A DNA stretch of 64,000 nucleotides, from assembly GCF_003841485.1 (NCBI RefSeq), contig NZ_REFY01000002.1, forward strand, positions 602,884-666,883. Reading direction: 5' to 3'. The position numbers and the translations under genes are program-made. Below are positions 55,054 through 63,951 of the stretch, one piece after another (within the stretch, counting starts at the first letter, position 1; each line of letters begins with the position of its first letter). Under the pieces are notes generated by a model. The model was not told the origin of the DNA. It saw nothing but the letters and a program-made list of their open reading frames with translations, and did not search any database. Source of the stretch: Natrarchaeobius halalkaliphilus. Lineage in GTDB: Archaea; Halobacteriota; Halobacteria; Halobacteriales; Natrialbaceae.

Positions 55054-55191
55054 TATCGGACCACTTGTAGTCATCCGAAGTAAGCCTTCTCAATTTCTAC
55101 GGCATGTTTCGTCTCGATCATATGGGACCTGCAAGGCTGAAACCCCCGCCCTGTAACGATCGAGAGCTGTTTTGGGAACAGCGGTTCGAGT

Positions 55192-55662
55192 TCAATCGGG
55201 AAGGTAGCGAACGCTCACGACGCCGTCGGCGGATCGTCGCACCTCGACGCGGACCGCCTCGAGTCGAGCCGCTCTCGCGATCGTTTCGTCGTCGTGGAGG
55301 ACGTCCTGTGCCGCAGCGTCAACCTCGTCTTCTGGGACGCGAACGACGTGAATCGCGCCAGTACCGGCTCGCTCTTCCGTAACGAGCTCGCCGACATCGA
55401 CGCCGGCCGCCAGCTCCTTCGAGTGCTGGGTCGGCTCGAGATCGGTGTCGACCAGGTCGATCGATCGCCGGTTTTCGACCGCGATCACCTGCCAGGTGAC
55501 CTCGAGTGGCGGATCGGGCGCGACGGTCGCCTCGAGAACGTCGTGAACCTCGAGGCCGGGATTGGTAGCGAGGGTGTGGACCTGTGCGGTCTCGACGTCG
55601 CGAACGATGGCCGACTCGTCCTCGGCGTGGGTGACGACGAACGTGCTCGTCTTTTCGCTCAT
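55192..55662 (-). CDS. DUF5812 family protein
   Basis: A 156-residue acidic haloarchaeal protein. The opening SEKTSTFVVTHAEDESAI, the ATVAPDPPLEVTWQVI strand pair and the ending RLEAVRVEVRRSAD...VRYLPD match what I recall of DUF5812. No membrane or signal segment. The function is unknown. It is divergent from pgi. Confidence 0.78.
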   Translation of the reverse strand: MSEKTSTFVVTHAEDESAIVRDVETAQVHTLATNPGLEVHDVLEATVAPDPPLEVTWQVIAVENRRSIDLVDTDLEPTQHSKELAAGVDVGELVTEERAGTGAIHVVRVPEDEVDAAAQDVLHDDETIARAARLEAVRVEVRRSADGVVSVRYLPD

Positions 55663-55954
55663 GGGTGTTCGTACGCGAAGGATCGGTTTCGGGGTTTCGT
55701 CTTCGTCCGAGAATATGTCGCGACGATCGGTGCGGGTTCGAGAGGAACGAACCGCGATCCAGCATCCGCCGGGAACGTCCGCCTTCGCCGCCGGCACCCG
55801 CTTCGGAGGACCGTACGGGGTTCGATGATCACCGGATTGGTGGGCCGATAACCCGATGCAACCGCTAACTGTCAACGACCGTGGAGATAGCAGACAGTAG
55901 ACCGTATCAGTCCGTGACGGAACGGTTTTAGCTCCGGCGGCCGCGCTCTGGAGT
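55663..55954. other. Divergent intergenic region before pgi
   Basis: A 292-bp region between the DUF5812 gene (minus strand) and pgi (plus strand). The right part carries a half-matching relative of the 86-bp element ending at 55909. No gene is seen. Confidence 0.45.
55824..55909. repeat. Degenerate relative of the 86-bp element
   Basis: The last 18 bases (acagtagaccgtatca region) match the right end of the family, and the sequence 86 bp upstream is only weakly like the left end. It is included because the right terminus is exact; the rest may be coincidence or decay. It is the only relative between divergent genes. Confidence 0.35.
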
Positions 55955-57256
55955 ATGAACGTCGATATCGGTAACGCACTCGCGTCCGTGTCCGCACCGG
56001 GCGTTTCGAGGGGATCGCTCGAGGCCCTGGACGAACAGGTAGCCGCGGCACACGAGCGCATCGAAACCGGACGGGCGAACCGAGAACACGGCTACGAAGC
56101 CCTGAATCTTCCCGACCGGACCGATCCGGAGACGATCCGATCGGCCGTCGAGCCGATCGCCGACGCGGACGCGATCATCACCGTCGGAATCGGCGGCAGC
56201 GCACTCGGCGCGGCGACGATCACGGACGCGCTCGCTGGGGAAAGCGAGACGGAGGCGATCTACCTCGACAACGTCGACCCCGAATGGGTCTCGAGTCGCC
56301 TCGAGCGACTCCCGCTCGAGAGGACGGCAATCAACGTCGTCTCGCGCTCGGGAACGACGGCCGAAACGCTCGCGAACTTCCTCGTCGTCCGCGATGCGTT
56401 CGAGTCCGCCGGCGTCGACTGGACGGACCGAACGATCGTCACGACCGGCGACTCCGGCCCGCTTCGAGACCTCTCGGACCGTCACGATCTCCCCTCGCTG
56501 AAGGTTCCCGACGGCGTTCCGGGTCGGTTCTCCGCGCTTTCGTCGGTCGGACTGGTCGCGCCAGCCGTCTGCGGCCACGATCTCGAGGCGCTACTCGAGG
56601 GCGCGGCGGCCGAAGCCGACTCGCTCAGTGGATCGCTGTTCGAGTGTCCGGCGTACGCCTACGGAGCGACGACGTACGCACTCGATGCGCGCGGTGCGGG
56701 CATCAACGCGATGGTTCCCTACAGCGAGTCGCTCGAGACCTCCGCCGAGTGGTTCGCCCAGCTGTGGGCCGAAAGCCTGGGGAAAGACGATCTCGGACAG
56801 ACGCCGGTTCGGGCACTCGGTGTAACCGACCAGCACTCGCAGCTCCAGTTGTACCGGGCCGGGCCGCGGGACAAGTTCGTGACGTTCGTGACGACCCGCC
56901 AGCGCCGCGACCGATCGATCCCCGAAACGGACGTCGAGGACCTCGCGTACCTCGGGGATGCGACGCTCGGGGAGTTGCTCGAGGCGGAGTTCGAAGCGAC
57001 GGAAGCGAGTCTCGCCGCTGCCGGACGGCCGAACGTCCGCATCGAACTCGAGTCCGTCGACGAGTACGAACTCGGCGGGTTCCTCTACGGAATGGAGGCC
57101 GCCTGCGTGCTCGCGGGCGAGCTGTACGGTGTGAACACGTTCGAACAGCCGGCCGTCGAGTGGGCGAAGAAGGCGACCCGAGGGTTGCTCGGCGGCGGCG
57201 CGTTCGAGGAGGCCGAGGCCGTCGCTGAGAAAACCGAACTCCGAATCGAGCGATAA
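55955..57256 (+). CDS. pgi: Glucose-6-phosphate isomerase
   Basis: A 433-residue PGI of the classical superfamily (SIS domains), catalysing glucose-6-phosphate to fructose-6-phosphate. It shows GIGGSALGAATI and the SRSGTTAETLANFLVVRDA phosphate-binding stretch, and the QLWAESLGKDD and DQHSQLQLYRAGPRD parts of the active site. The length is typical of archaeal PGIs (bacterial ones are about 550). It serves gluconeogenesis and sugar catabolism. Confidence 0.95.
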   Translation: MNVDIGNALASVSAPGVSRGSLEALDEQVAAAHERIETGRANREHGYEALNLPDRTDPETIRSAVEPIADADAIITVGIGGSALGAATITDALAGESETEAIYLDNVDPEWVSSRLERLPLERTAINVVSRSGTTAETLANFLVVRDAFESAGVDWTDRTIVTTGDSGPLRDLSDRHDLPSLKVPDGVPGRFSALSSVGLVAPAVCGHDLEALLEGAAAEADSLSGSLFECPAYAYGATTYALDARGAGINAMVPYSESLETSAEWFAQLWAESLGKDDLGQTPVRALGVTDQHSQLQLYRAGPRDKFVTFVTTRQRRDRSIPETDVEDLAYLGDATLGELLEAEFEATEASLAAAGRPNVRIELESVDEYELGGFLYGMEAACVLAGELYGVNTFEQPAVEWAKKATRGLLGGGAFEEAEAVAEKTELRIER

Positions 57257-57340
57257 TCCGTCGCCGTCCAACCGGCGGCCGAACCGGAACGATCGTCCAG
57301 TTGCGGAGGCCATATGTGATCGCAGGCGAAACGTCGACCC

Positions 57341-58459
57341 ATGACCGAGACTGTGCGGACCGATGCCGGCTCCGGTACGTCCGCGGTCGTTTCCGGCGTT
57401 GGAACCGGATTCGCGGCCGTGACGATGGCAGCCCTCGTCGTTCCGATCCGTCGCGGCGTCGAAGCACCCAGCGTGTGGGCCGGAGCCGCCTTCGCCATCG
57501 TCTGCGTTCTCGCCTTCCTCGCCAGTCGTCGCACGGGAATCGACCGACGGATCGTCTCCGCCGTCGCCGCCGTCTCGAGCGCCGTCGTCGTGATCGTTTC
57601 TGCGTACGCGCTGAATCAAGGGATCACCGCCTCGGTACCTCTCCCCATCGGTAGCTGGTCCCTTTCGCTCGTCTTCGTCGCGTTCTTCACCGCCGGACTC
57701 ACCGCCGGAATCGGCGTCGCACAGTTCGTCGGAATCGACGGAGGCGGGCTCAAAGATCGAAGCCTGCACACCACGTCGCTGACGGTGCTCGGGCTCGGTG
57801 GACTTGTCGCCGCACAGGTCGCGACGGCGTTGGTCGCGCTCCCGTTGATGCTCGTCATCGGGACGCTTTCGCTGACACAACTCGTCGTCGTGAGTCAATT
57901 GGGGATGGCCCTGGGAACGGGTGCCGTCGCGATCGGTTATCTCGTCTATCGGGGCGACGGACTGTCCTATCTCGATCTCGAGATGCCGACGGTTCGGGAC
58001 GCTCTCTGGATCGTCGCCGGCGTATTCGTCCTCTTTGGCGCGCTCATGGCGATTTCGGCGGTGTTCTACACCGTCGGTGTCGAGAGCTCCGAGCACGGAA
58101 CGGCCCAGCAAGCACAGACGAATCCGGAAATCCTCCTGGTGTTGATCCCCGCCTCGCTGTTGATCATCGGCCCTTTCGAGGAGTTGCTCTACCGGAACGT
58201 GATCCAGAAATCCCTGTACGAGACGTTCTCTCGCTACGGTGCCGTCGTCGTCGGCAGCGTCGTGTTCGCGATCGTCCACGTTCTGGCCTACGGCACCGCT
58301 GGTCCGGGCGAGGTCATCGCGAGTCTCGGCGTCATCTTCGGGCTCTCGCTCGTACTGGGAACGATCTACGAGCGGACGGAAAACCTCGTGGTACCCGCCG
58401 TGATTCACGGAATCTACAACGCGATTCTCTTTACGAACCTTTACGCGATGTATGCGTGA
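57341..58459 (+). CDS. CPBP family intramembrane metalloprotease
   Basis: A 372-residue membrane protein of the CAAX protease and bacteriocin-processing (CPBP/Abi) family, with about eight helices. The active-site motifs are FEELLYRNVIQ (Glu-Glu), FAIVHVLAYG (His) and VIHGIYNAILF (His). Such proteins cleave substrates in the membrane; Rce1-like processing or immunity roles are known, but none can be assigned here. It faces nob1 convergently. Confidence 0.9.
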   Translation: MTETVRTDAGSGTSAVVSGVGTGFAAVTMAALVVPIRRGVEAPSVWAGAAFAIVCVLAFLASRRTGIDRRIVSAVAAVSSAVVVIVSAYALNQGITASVPLPIGSWSLSLVFVAFFTAGLTAGIGVAQFVGIDGGGLKDRSLHTTSLTVLGLGGLVAAQVATALVALPLMLVIGTLSLTQLVVVSQLGMALGTGAVAIGYLVYRGDGLSYLDLEMPTVRDALWIVAGVFVLFGALMAISAVFYTVGVESSEHGTAQQAQTNPEILLVLIPASLLIIGPFEELLYRNVIQKSLYETFSRYGAVVVGSVVFAIVHVLAYGTAGPGEVIASLGVIFGLSLVLGTIYERTENLVVPAVIHGIYNAILFTNLYAMYA

Positions 58460-58601
58460 GCCCGCCGTCTCGTCACGATCTACGAGTCTGTAACGACTGA
58501 CTCGTCACAACCGACGTGTCCTGTATCGACTGTCTCGTCGCGGTCAGCGTCCAGATATCGCTCCGGAGACGGTGTGCGAGTGGCTCGAGAACTGATCCCG
58601 A

Positions 58602-59060
58602 TCAGGTGGGGTTTTTCCGCGTGAGTTCGGAGCCACAGATCGGACAGCGATCTTTCTCCTCGTCGAACTCGCGTCCACAGCCCTGGCACTGGAACGTCCA
58701 GTGGCGCTGTTCGTCGATACCCTCCCGGGCGATGACTTCGACGGCGACGTTTAACTTCTCGGAGACGTTCTGCATCGCGTAATCGTCGGTGACGAGCGTC
58801 CCGTCGAGTTCGAAACTCGCGGCGACGAGTCGAACGTCGGTATCCGAGAGCACCTCGAGATCGCCGGACTCTTTTGCGGCGCGTCTGACCTTCTCGGTCG
58901 TATCCTCGTTGGGGATGTGAATGTGCATCCCAGAGCCTTCCATCGCGTCGTAGCGATAGGCGCTCTCGTCCTCGAGTTCGTCGCGAACGAGCGGGATCGT
59001 TGCAGTCTGTTCTGTCGTGTGAAAGTCGTGAATAAAAGCCGAGGAGTCGAGAATGTACAT
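58602..59060 (-). CDS. nob1: rRNA maturation endonuclease Nob1
   Basis: A 152-residue Nob1 that makes the 3' end of 16S rRNA. The N-terminal PIN domain begins MYILDSSAFIHDF with the first catalytic Asp, and TDVRLVAASFELDGTLVTDD supplies others. The C-terminal zinc ribbon is CQGCGREFDEEKDRCPICGS. It is the downstream partner of the PRC-barrel gene (4 bp apart) and is divergent from aIF5B, a grouping that links ribosome maturation and translation initiation. Confidence 0.95.
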   Translation of the reverse strand: MYILDSSAFIHDFHTTEQTATIPLVRDELEDESAYRYDAMEGSGMHIHIPNEDTTEKVRRAAKESGDLEVLSDTDVRLVAASFELDGTLVTDDYAMQNVSEKLNVAVEVIAREGIDEQRHWTFQCQGCGREFDEEKDRCPICGSELTRKNPT

Positions 59061-59064
59061 ACCG

Positions 59065-59310
59065 TTAGCGCTTGACGACGATGTAGTCTTTGACCGCCTG
59101 AACGCGGTTGACGGGGACGAGGAACCGACCGGCCTCGTCGACGTCGAAATCGATCGCGTTGGACGGGAGTGCCTCGTCGGGTTCGACGATGAGGTTGTGA
59201 AGGGATCCCGATTTGAGATCCATCGTGATGTTGTAGAGCAATCCGAGCTCGGTTCCGTCGGAGCCCATGACGGATTTACCCGAGAGGTTTTCAGCGAGTA
59301 TATCGCTCAT
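59065..59310 (-). CDS. PRC-barrel domain protein
   Basis: An 81-residue PRC-barrel protein, a small beta-barrel found in RimM and photosynthetic reaction centre subunits. It reads SGKSVMGSDGTELGLLYNIT, with the VDEAGRFLVPVNRVQAVKDYIVV end. In archaea such proteins are encoded beside nob1 and are thought to act in RNA processing. It is 4 bp from nob1. Confidence 0.92.
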   Translation of the reverse strand: MSDILAENLSGKSVMGSDGTELGLLYNITMDLKSGSLHNLIVEPDEALPSNAIDFDVDEAGRFLVPVNRVQAVKDYIVVKR

Positions 59311-59445
59311 GCATACCCGTATTTACTAATCGGTATTAAATACCACGGGGACCCCACACGACGGTGAACTCCGAGAGCGCCGTGACGATGGGTTTAACTA
59401 CCGCCCTGCGGACGCTCTAGACAAGACCTTCTTTGGTGGTTCACC

Positions 59446-61251
59446 ATGTCGGAACCGGACGCAGACACTCTCGACCCTACATCCCTCAGAACTCCGATCG
59501 TCGCCGTCCTCGGACACGTCGATCACGGAAAGACCAGTCTCCTCGACAAGATCCGCGGCTCCGCGGTCATCGAGGGCGAAGCAGGCGCGATCACCCAGCA
59601 CATCGGTGCAACGGCGGTCCCGCTCGACATCATCTCGACGATAGCGGGTGATCTCGTCGACCCCGACGACTTCGACCTGCCGGGCTTGCTGTTCATCGAT
59701 ACGCCCGGTCATCACTCCTTTACCACGCTTCGCTCGCGCGGCGGGGCGCTCGCGGACATCGCCATCCTCGTCGTCGACGTCAACGATGGCTTCCAGCCAC
59801 AGACGCTCGAGGCCCTCGACATCTTGAAGCGCTCGGAGACGCCGTTCATCGTCGCGGCGAACAAAATCGATACCGTCCCGGGCTGGAACCCGAACGAGGA
59901 CTCACCGATCAACGCGACTTACGACGCCCAGAGCGACCGCGTCACCGGTCGGCTCGACGAGAGCCTCTATACGATCATCGGCAACCTCTCGGACGAAGGG
60001 TTCTCCGCGGACCTCTACTGGCGCGTGCAGAACTTCCAGCGCAACGTCGGCGTCGTCCCCGTCTCCGCGATGACGGGCGAGGGCGTCCCCGACCTGCTCG
60101 CGGTCATGATGGGGCTCTCCCAGCGCTACATGAAAGCGGAAATGGAGATCGACGTCCAGGGGCCGGGCGTCGGTACCGTCCTCGAGGTCAAAGAGGAGAA
60201 AGGGTTCGGGACGACGATCGACACCGTCCTCTACGACGGGACGATCCGCGCCGACGATCAGGTCGTCATCGGCGGAATGAACGATCCGATCGTCACCGAG
60301 GTTCGCGCGTTGCTCCAGCCCCGGCCGCTCGCTGAGATCCGAACCGAAAGCCGATTCGAAAAGGTCGAGGAGGTGTCGGCTGCGGCCGGGATCAAAGTCG
60401 CCGCCCCCGATCTGGCGGATGCGATGGCCGGCGCACCGGTTCGCGTCGTTCGAAACCGAGAGCTCGAGGAGGTCGTCCACGAGGTCGAAGCCGAACTCGC
60501 GGACATCGCCGTCGACACCGAAGAGCAGGGCGTCGTCGTCAAAGCGGACACCCTGGGGAGTCTCGAGGCGATGGCCGACGCGCTTTCGGAGGTCGAGCTT
60601 CCGATCGTTCACGCGGAGGTGGGTGACGTCGCCCCGCGGGACGTCTCGGTCGCTTCGACGGCCGAAGACCCCAAACAGCAGGTTATCCTCGGCTTCAACG
60701 TCGACGTACTCAGCGACGCCGAACGACGCGCCGAGATCGACGACGTGACGGTCTTTACCGACGAGGTCATCTACCAGCTGATCGAGGAGTACGAGGAGTT
60801 CGTCGACGAACTCGAGCGCGCACAGCAAGACACCATCCTCGAGAACATCGTGCGACCGGCCCGGTTCCGGATCCTGCCGGATCACACGTTCCGCCAGAAC
60901 GACCCCGCGGTGGTCGGCGTCGAGGTGAACGCCGGAACGATCCAGAACAACGCGAACGTCGTGAAGTTCGAGGGGACCGAGCCCGAGCGCGTCGGCCAGG
61001 TCAAAGGCATCCAGGAGCAGGGTGAAGACGTCGACGAGGCCCGTGCGGGCAACCGCGTCTCGGTCGCGATCGACGGGCCAACCGTTGGCCGCCAGATCGA
61101 AGAGGACGACGAACTCTGGATCGAAATTCCCGAGAAACACGCGAAGATCCTGGAGCAAGAACTCACGAGCGAGATTCCGGGCGACGAACTCGAGGCGCTG
61201 AACATGTACCTAGACAGGCAGCGAAAACGCGACCCGTTCTGGGGCAAATAA
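59446..61251 (+). CDS. infB: Translation initiation factor aIF5B (IF-2)
   Basis: A 601-residue aIF5B GTPase that joins ribosomal subunits at initiation. G1 is GHVDHGKTSLLDKI, G3 is DTPGHHSFTTL, and G4 is ANKID. Domains II-IV follow, ending in YLDRQRKRDPFWGK. The N-terminal extension of eukaryotic eIF5B is absent, as in archaea. The AT-rich accessory DNA starts just after its stop. Confidence 0.97.
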   Translation: MSEPDADTLDPTSLRTPIVAVLGHVDHGKTSLLDKIRGSAVIEGEAGAITQHIGATAVPLDIISTIAGDLVDPDDFDLPGLLFIDTPGHHSFTTLRSRGGALADIAILVVDVNDGFQPQTLEALDILKRSETPFIVAANKIDTVPGWNPNEDSPINATYDAQSDRVTGRLDESLYTIIGNLSDEGFSADLYWRVQNFQRNVGVVPVSAMTGEGVPDLLAVMMGLSQRYMKAEMEIDVQGPGVGTVLEVKEEKGFGTTIDTVLYDGTIRADDQVVIGGMNDPIVTEVRALLQPRPLAEIRTESRFEKVEEVSAAAGIKVAAPDLADAMAGAPVRVVRNRELEEVVHEVEAELADIAVDTEEQGVVVKADTLGSLEAMADALSEVELPIVHAEVGDVAPRDVSVASTAEDPKQQVILGFNVDVLSDAERRAEIDDVTVFTDEVIYQLIEEYEEFVDELERAQQDTILENIVRPARFRILPDHTFRQNDPAVVGVEVNAGTIQNNANVVKFEGTEPERVGQVKGIQEQGEDVDEARAGNRVSVAIDGPTVGRQIEEDDELWIEIPEKHAKILEQELTSEIPGDELEALNMYLDRQRKRDPFWGK

Positions 61252-61355
61252 ACGCTGGGGTACTTCATTTGTACTTTATTACACCTGGGTTTTAACATAT
61301 TTGTTGAATTAACTACATTCTGAAGTAGTCTTCACTCTAATATTCAACTGCGAAT

Positions 61356-61610
61356 ATGACTGATGAGACCCCGAACTCCGAGAGTGGCAACGATACCTCA
61401 AAACCATCTAAGAAGACGCTGAAGCCGAACAAACTGAAAATTAAGGCTTGCGACCTTGAGGTGGAAGCGGAGTCGAACGAGGAGACAGTCGAGGAGATCG
61501 TGGGGTATCTCTCGCCGAAAATGGAGTCGCTAATGCGTCATCATCTCGCCGGTCAGTTATGTCACTTCTATTTCCCACATTTCTTGTATGTGCTACTGAC
61601 GCCCGTATAA
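61356..61610 (+). CDS. Uncharacterised 84-residue protein in AT-rich DNA
   Basis: An 84-residue protein with a charged N-terminal half (SKKTLKPNKLKIKACDLEVE) and a hydrophobic C-terminus (HFYFPHFLYVLLTPV). Codon use is less GC-biased than in the neighbouring core genes, in line with recent transfer. It may be truncated or frame-shifted near residue 62. No function is evident. Confidence 0.45.
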   Translation: MTDETPNSESGNDTSKPSKKTLKPNKLKIKACDLEVEAESNEETVEEIVGYLSPKMESLMRHHLAGQLCHFYFPHFLYVLLTPV

Positions 61611-61677
61611 TGCCATAGCACGGTTTTAGGCTGAATTATGTCATCAGTTACTTATTGGATAAGTCTCTACTGACACC

Positions 61678-62166
61678 ATGAACCGCAGAGATCTACTTGC
61701 CTTTGTTGGCTCTGCCACAGCCGTTAGTCTCTCAGGATGTTCAGGCTCTCCAGAGGTGTCGGAGGGTCAGAGCGATGACCAAACTGATGATGGAACTGAC
61801 CAGAGCGATGACCAAACTGATGATGGAACCGACCAGAGCGATGACCAAACTGATGATGGAACCGACCAGAGCGATGACCAAACTGATGGTGAAAATGGAA
61901 TTAACGATGAAGATGGTGAACCTGTAATTCTATCCTATCCTGCTAAAGACGACTGGGGGGTTGAATCTAACCATACTGAGAACGGTAAACGGATTAATAG
62001 TGAGGGTAATTTAGAGATGTCAAATAACGATTCTCATGGTCAAACAAGGTACAGCACTAATCAGTTTGATAATGATGGTGAAGAAATAGAAGTTACGGTA
62101 ACTATCGAAGACGCTGACGGATATGAAAATCTAAAGGGAACAGCGAGAGTTCCACGGGTCACCTGA
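61678..62166 (+). CDS. Tat lipoprotein with 11-residue repeats, truncated by an insertion element
   Basis: A 162-residue protein starting MNRRDLLAFVGSATAVSLSGC with a twin-arginine motif and lipobox Cys, so it is exported and lipid-anchored. Residues about 32-70 carry three and a half tandem copies of SDDQTDDGTDQ. A folded C-terminal segment with EEIEVTVTIEDADGYENLKG follows, and the last residues VPRVT and the TGA stop are encoded by the left end hairpin of the IS200/IS605 element. The original C-terminus has therefore been lost. Confidence 0.75.
   Translation: MNRRDLLAFVGSATAVSLSGCSGSPEVSEGQSDDQTDDGTDQSDDQTDDGTDQSDDQTDDGTDQSDDQTDGENGINDEDGEPVILSYPAKDDWGVESNHTENGKRINSEGNLEMSNNDSHGQTRYSTNQFDNDGEEIEVTVTIEDADGYENLKGTARVPRVT
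61771..61889 (+). repeat. 33-bp tandem repeat in the lipoprotein gene
   Basis: Units start at 61771, 61804, 61837 and 61870 (partial). Each unit reads agcgatgaccaaactgatga and continues to 33 bp, in frame, with a single base change between some copies. Expansion or contraction by slippage would alter a surface-exposed acidic linker. Confidence 0.9.
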
Positions 62167-62192
62167 CCCGTGGGTGAATCGCGTACGCTTGC

Positions 62193-62594
62193 CTAATGTT
62201 CAGTCTCCTCGATGTACCGACGAACCACATCCTCAGAAACTGCACCCGTTGTCCCGACGTAGTATCCGTCCTTCCACAGACCACTTCCCCAGAAGTACCG
62301 CTGTTTGATCTCGGGGTGACGCTTGAGAATCGTTCGTCCCGAGTAGCCCTTGAATTGCTTCGCTATCTCGGCAGGACTCCATTTCGGGTCGGCCTCGACG
62401 AACAAGTGAACGTGGTCGGTGGCAATCTCTCTGGACACAATCTCGTGACCGAACCGTTCAGCAGTTCCTTGGAACAATTCCGCAAGTTCGTCTTGAACTA
62501 ACTCCAACACCTCGTGCCGGTACTTCGGGCACCACACGAAATGATATTTACACAAACTAATCGAATGTGCATGACTCTTGTAACTTTCCACCAT
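62193..62594 (-). CDS. tnpA: IS200/IS605 transposase TnpA (Y1 HUH)
   Basis: A 133-residue Y1 transposase that cuts and joins single-stranded DNA. The HUH motif is H61-V-H63 in ATDHVHLFVEAD, and the catalytic Tyr is expected at Y112 in DGYYVGTTG. I chose the ATG of MVESYKSHAH over two upstream in-frame ATGs because it matches the usual TnpA N-terminus. No disruption is seen, so the element may be active. It is divergent from tnpB by about 40 bp. Confidence 0.92.
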   Translation of the reverse strand: MVESYKSHAHSISLCKYHFVWCPKYRHEVLELVQDELAELFQGTAERFGHEIVSREIATDHVHLFVEADPKWSPAEIAKQFKGYSGRTILKRHPEIKQRYFWGSGLWKDGYYVGTTGAVSEDVVRRYIEETEH

Positions 62595-62634
62595 AATCCC
62601 TACTTTTATCATCATTTGATACGATAGTCAAGAT

Positions 62635-63951
62635 ATGGGTATCGAAGAAGTCACGAAGACCGCACGCACCCGACTCTGCATAGAGTCTGGTGAGCGGTCG
62701 TGGCTCAAAGATGCCCGTTACACCGCACGAGACATCGCCAACGACACACTCCGACTCAAACAACAAGGCTACAACAAGACCGAGATTCAACGCGAGGTTG
62801 ACCGCGATGACTTCCTTCGGAACAACAAGTGCGCGGTCGTCGGCAAAGCCCTGCAAGCGTGGGACTCCTACAAAGAACTCCTCAACTGGTGGTACGACCA
62901 AGACGACACCAACGTTGGAAAACCGTCGCCACCAGCCACAGACAAGAAAGGAGCCTACCCACTCGTCATGGCACACAGCGAAGGGTACCGCCTCACCTAC
63001 AATGACGAAACTGACCGTCTTAGGTTTCGTGTGAGTCCGAAGCCGTACAAGAAGGTGAGAGGACATCTTCGAGGGAGACAAGAAGACCTCAACCTCATCG
63101 AGGCAGCCTTGACCGAAGAGGAGTGGTCGTTGGGACAGGCCGAGCTTCTGTACCGAGATGGCGTGTACTACCTACACGTCACGGTCAAAACAGAAGTTCA
63201 AGTGCCTGAACCCGAAGACGCTGACACACTCGTCGGCGTCGATATTAACGAACGCAACATCGCTCTCACCGCTCTTAACCGTGAGACGATGGACACGCTC
63301 GGAACACTCGTGCTTGATTACGGCTCGGTGAAAGCCGAACGCCAACGCTACCACACCATCACGAAACGCTGTCAAGAACATGGGCAACACTCTATCCACA
63401 ACCAACTCGGTGAAAAAGAAGAACGCTACACCGAGTGGATTCTTCACCGACTGTCGCGAGTCGTGGTGGAGTTCGCCCAACAGTTCTCAAACCCGGTCAT
63501 CGTGTTCGAGGACTTGAGCGGGATTCGAGACGCCATCAAGTACGGCACGTACATGAACCGTCGTCTGCACAAACTGCCGTTCCACAAGTTCGAGCAACAA
63601 GTTCGATACAAAGCAATGTGGAATCAGATTCCGTGTGAGACGGTTGAGTCGCCGTACAACTCGAAGTCGTGTTCGTGCTGTGGACACCGTGGCTACCGCC
63701 AAGGTCGGCGGTTTCGGTGTACGAACGACTCGTGTGCAGTTCAGCAAGATCACGCTGATCGAAACGCGAGCGTGAATGTGGCGTGGCGATCGTGGGCGAA
63801 ACACGCTGGTGTAGACGTTGAATCAGTTAATTACCGGACTCGCAAAACCCAACCGTTTGTTCGGAAGGTGAGCCTGTCTGGGTCGGGGCGCTCTGTAAAC
63901 CGCCCATCCTCATCCCGCGAAATCGCTTCGCGTGGAGTGCTTACGACGTAG
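62635..63951 (+). CDS. tnpB: TnpB RNA-guided nuclease (IS605 OrfB)
   Basis: A 438-residue TnpB. The RuvC-I Asp is D203 in VGVDINERN, the RuvC-II Glu is E292 in VFEDLSGIRD, and RuvC-III is D375 in DHADRNASVN. The zinc ribbon is C346/C349 and C362/C367. All catalytic residues are present. TnpB proteins use a guide RNA made from the element's right end to cut a matching site and favour element retention. The reading frame is intact. The C-terminus extends into the right end region. Confidence 0.93.
   Translation: MGIEEVTKTARTRLCIESGERSWLKDARYTARDIANDTLRLKQQGYNKTEIQREVDRDDFLRNNKCAVVGKALQAWDSYKELLNWWYDQDDTNVGKPSPPATDKKGAYPLVMAHSEGYRLTYNDETDRLRFRVSPKPYKKVRGHLRGRQEDLNLIEAALTEEEWSLGQAELLYRDGVYYLHVTVKTEVQVPEPEDADTLVGVDINERNIALTALNRETMDTLGTLVLDYGSVKAERQRYHTITKRCQEHGQHSIHNQLGEKEERYTEWILHRLSRVVVEFAQQFSNPVIVFEDLSGIRDAIKYGTYMNRRLHKLPFHKFEQQVRYKAMWNQIPCETVESPYNSKSCSCCGHRGYRQGRRFRCTNDSCAVQQDHADRNASVNVAWRSWAKHAGVDVESVNYRTRKTQPFVRKVSLSGSGRSVNRPSSSREIASRGVLTT

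Noticed and set aside
56591..58408. Long minus-strand frame of 605 codons across pgi and the CPBP protease
   Set aside because: Antisense shadow of two genes with clear active-site motifs.
58460..58601. Possible small gene or RNA between the CPBP protease and nob1
   Set aside because: Frames here are extensions of nob1 shadow sequence and I see no tRNA-like fold.
61771..61889. Tandem repeats considered as a CRISPR array
   Set aside because: Units are contiguous without spacers, in frame and coding, so it is a protein repeat.
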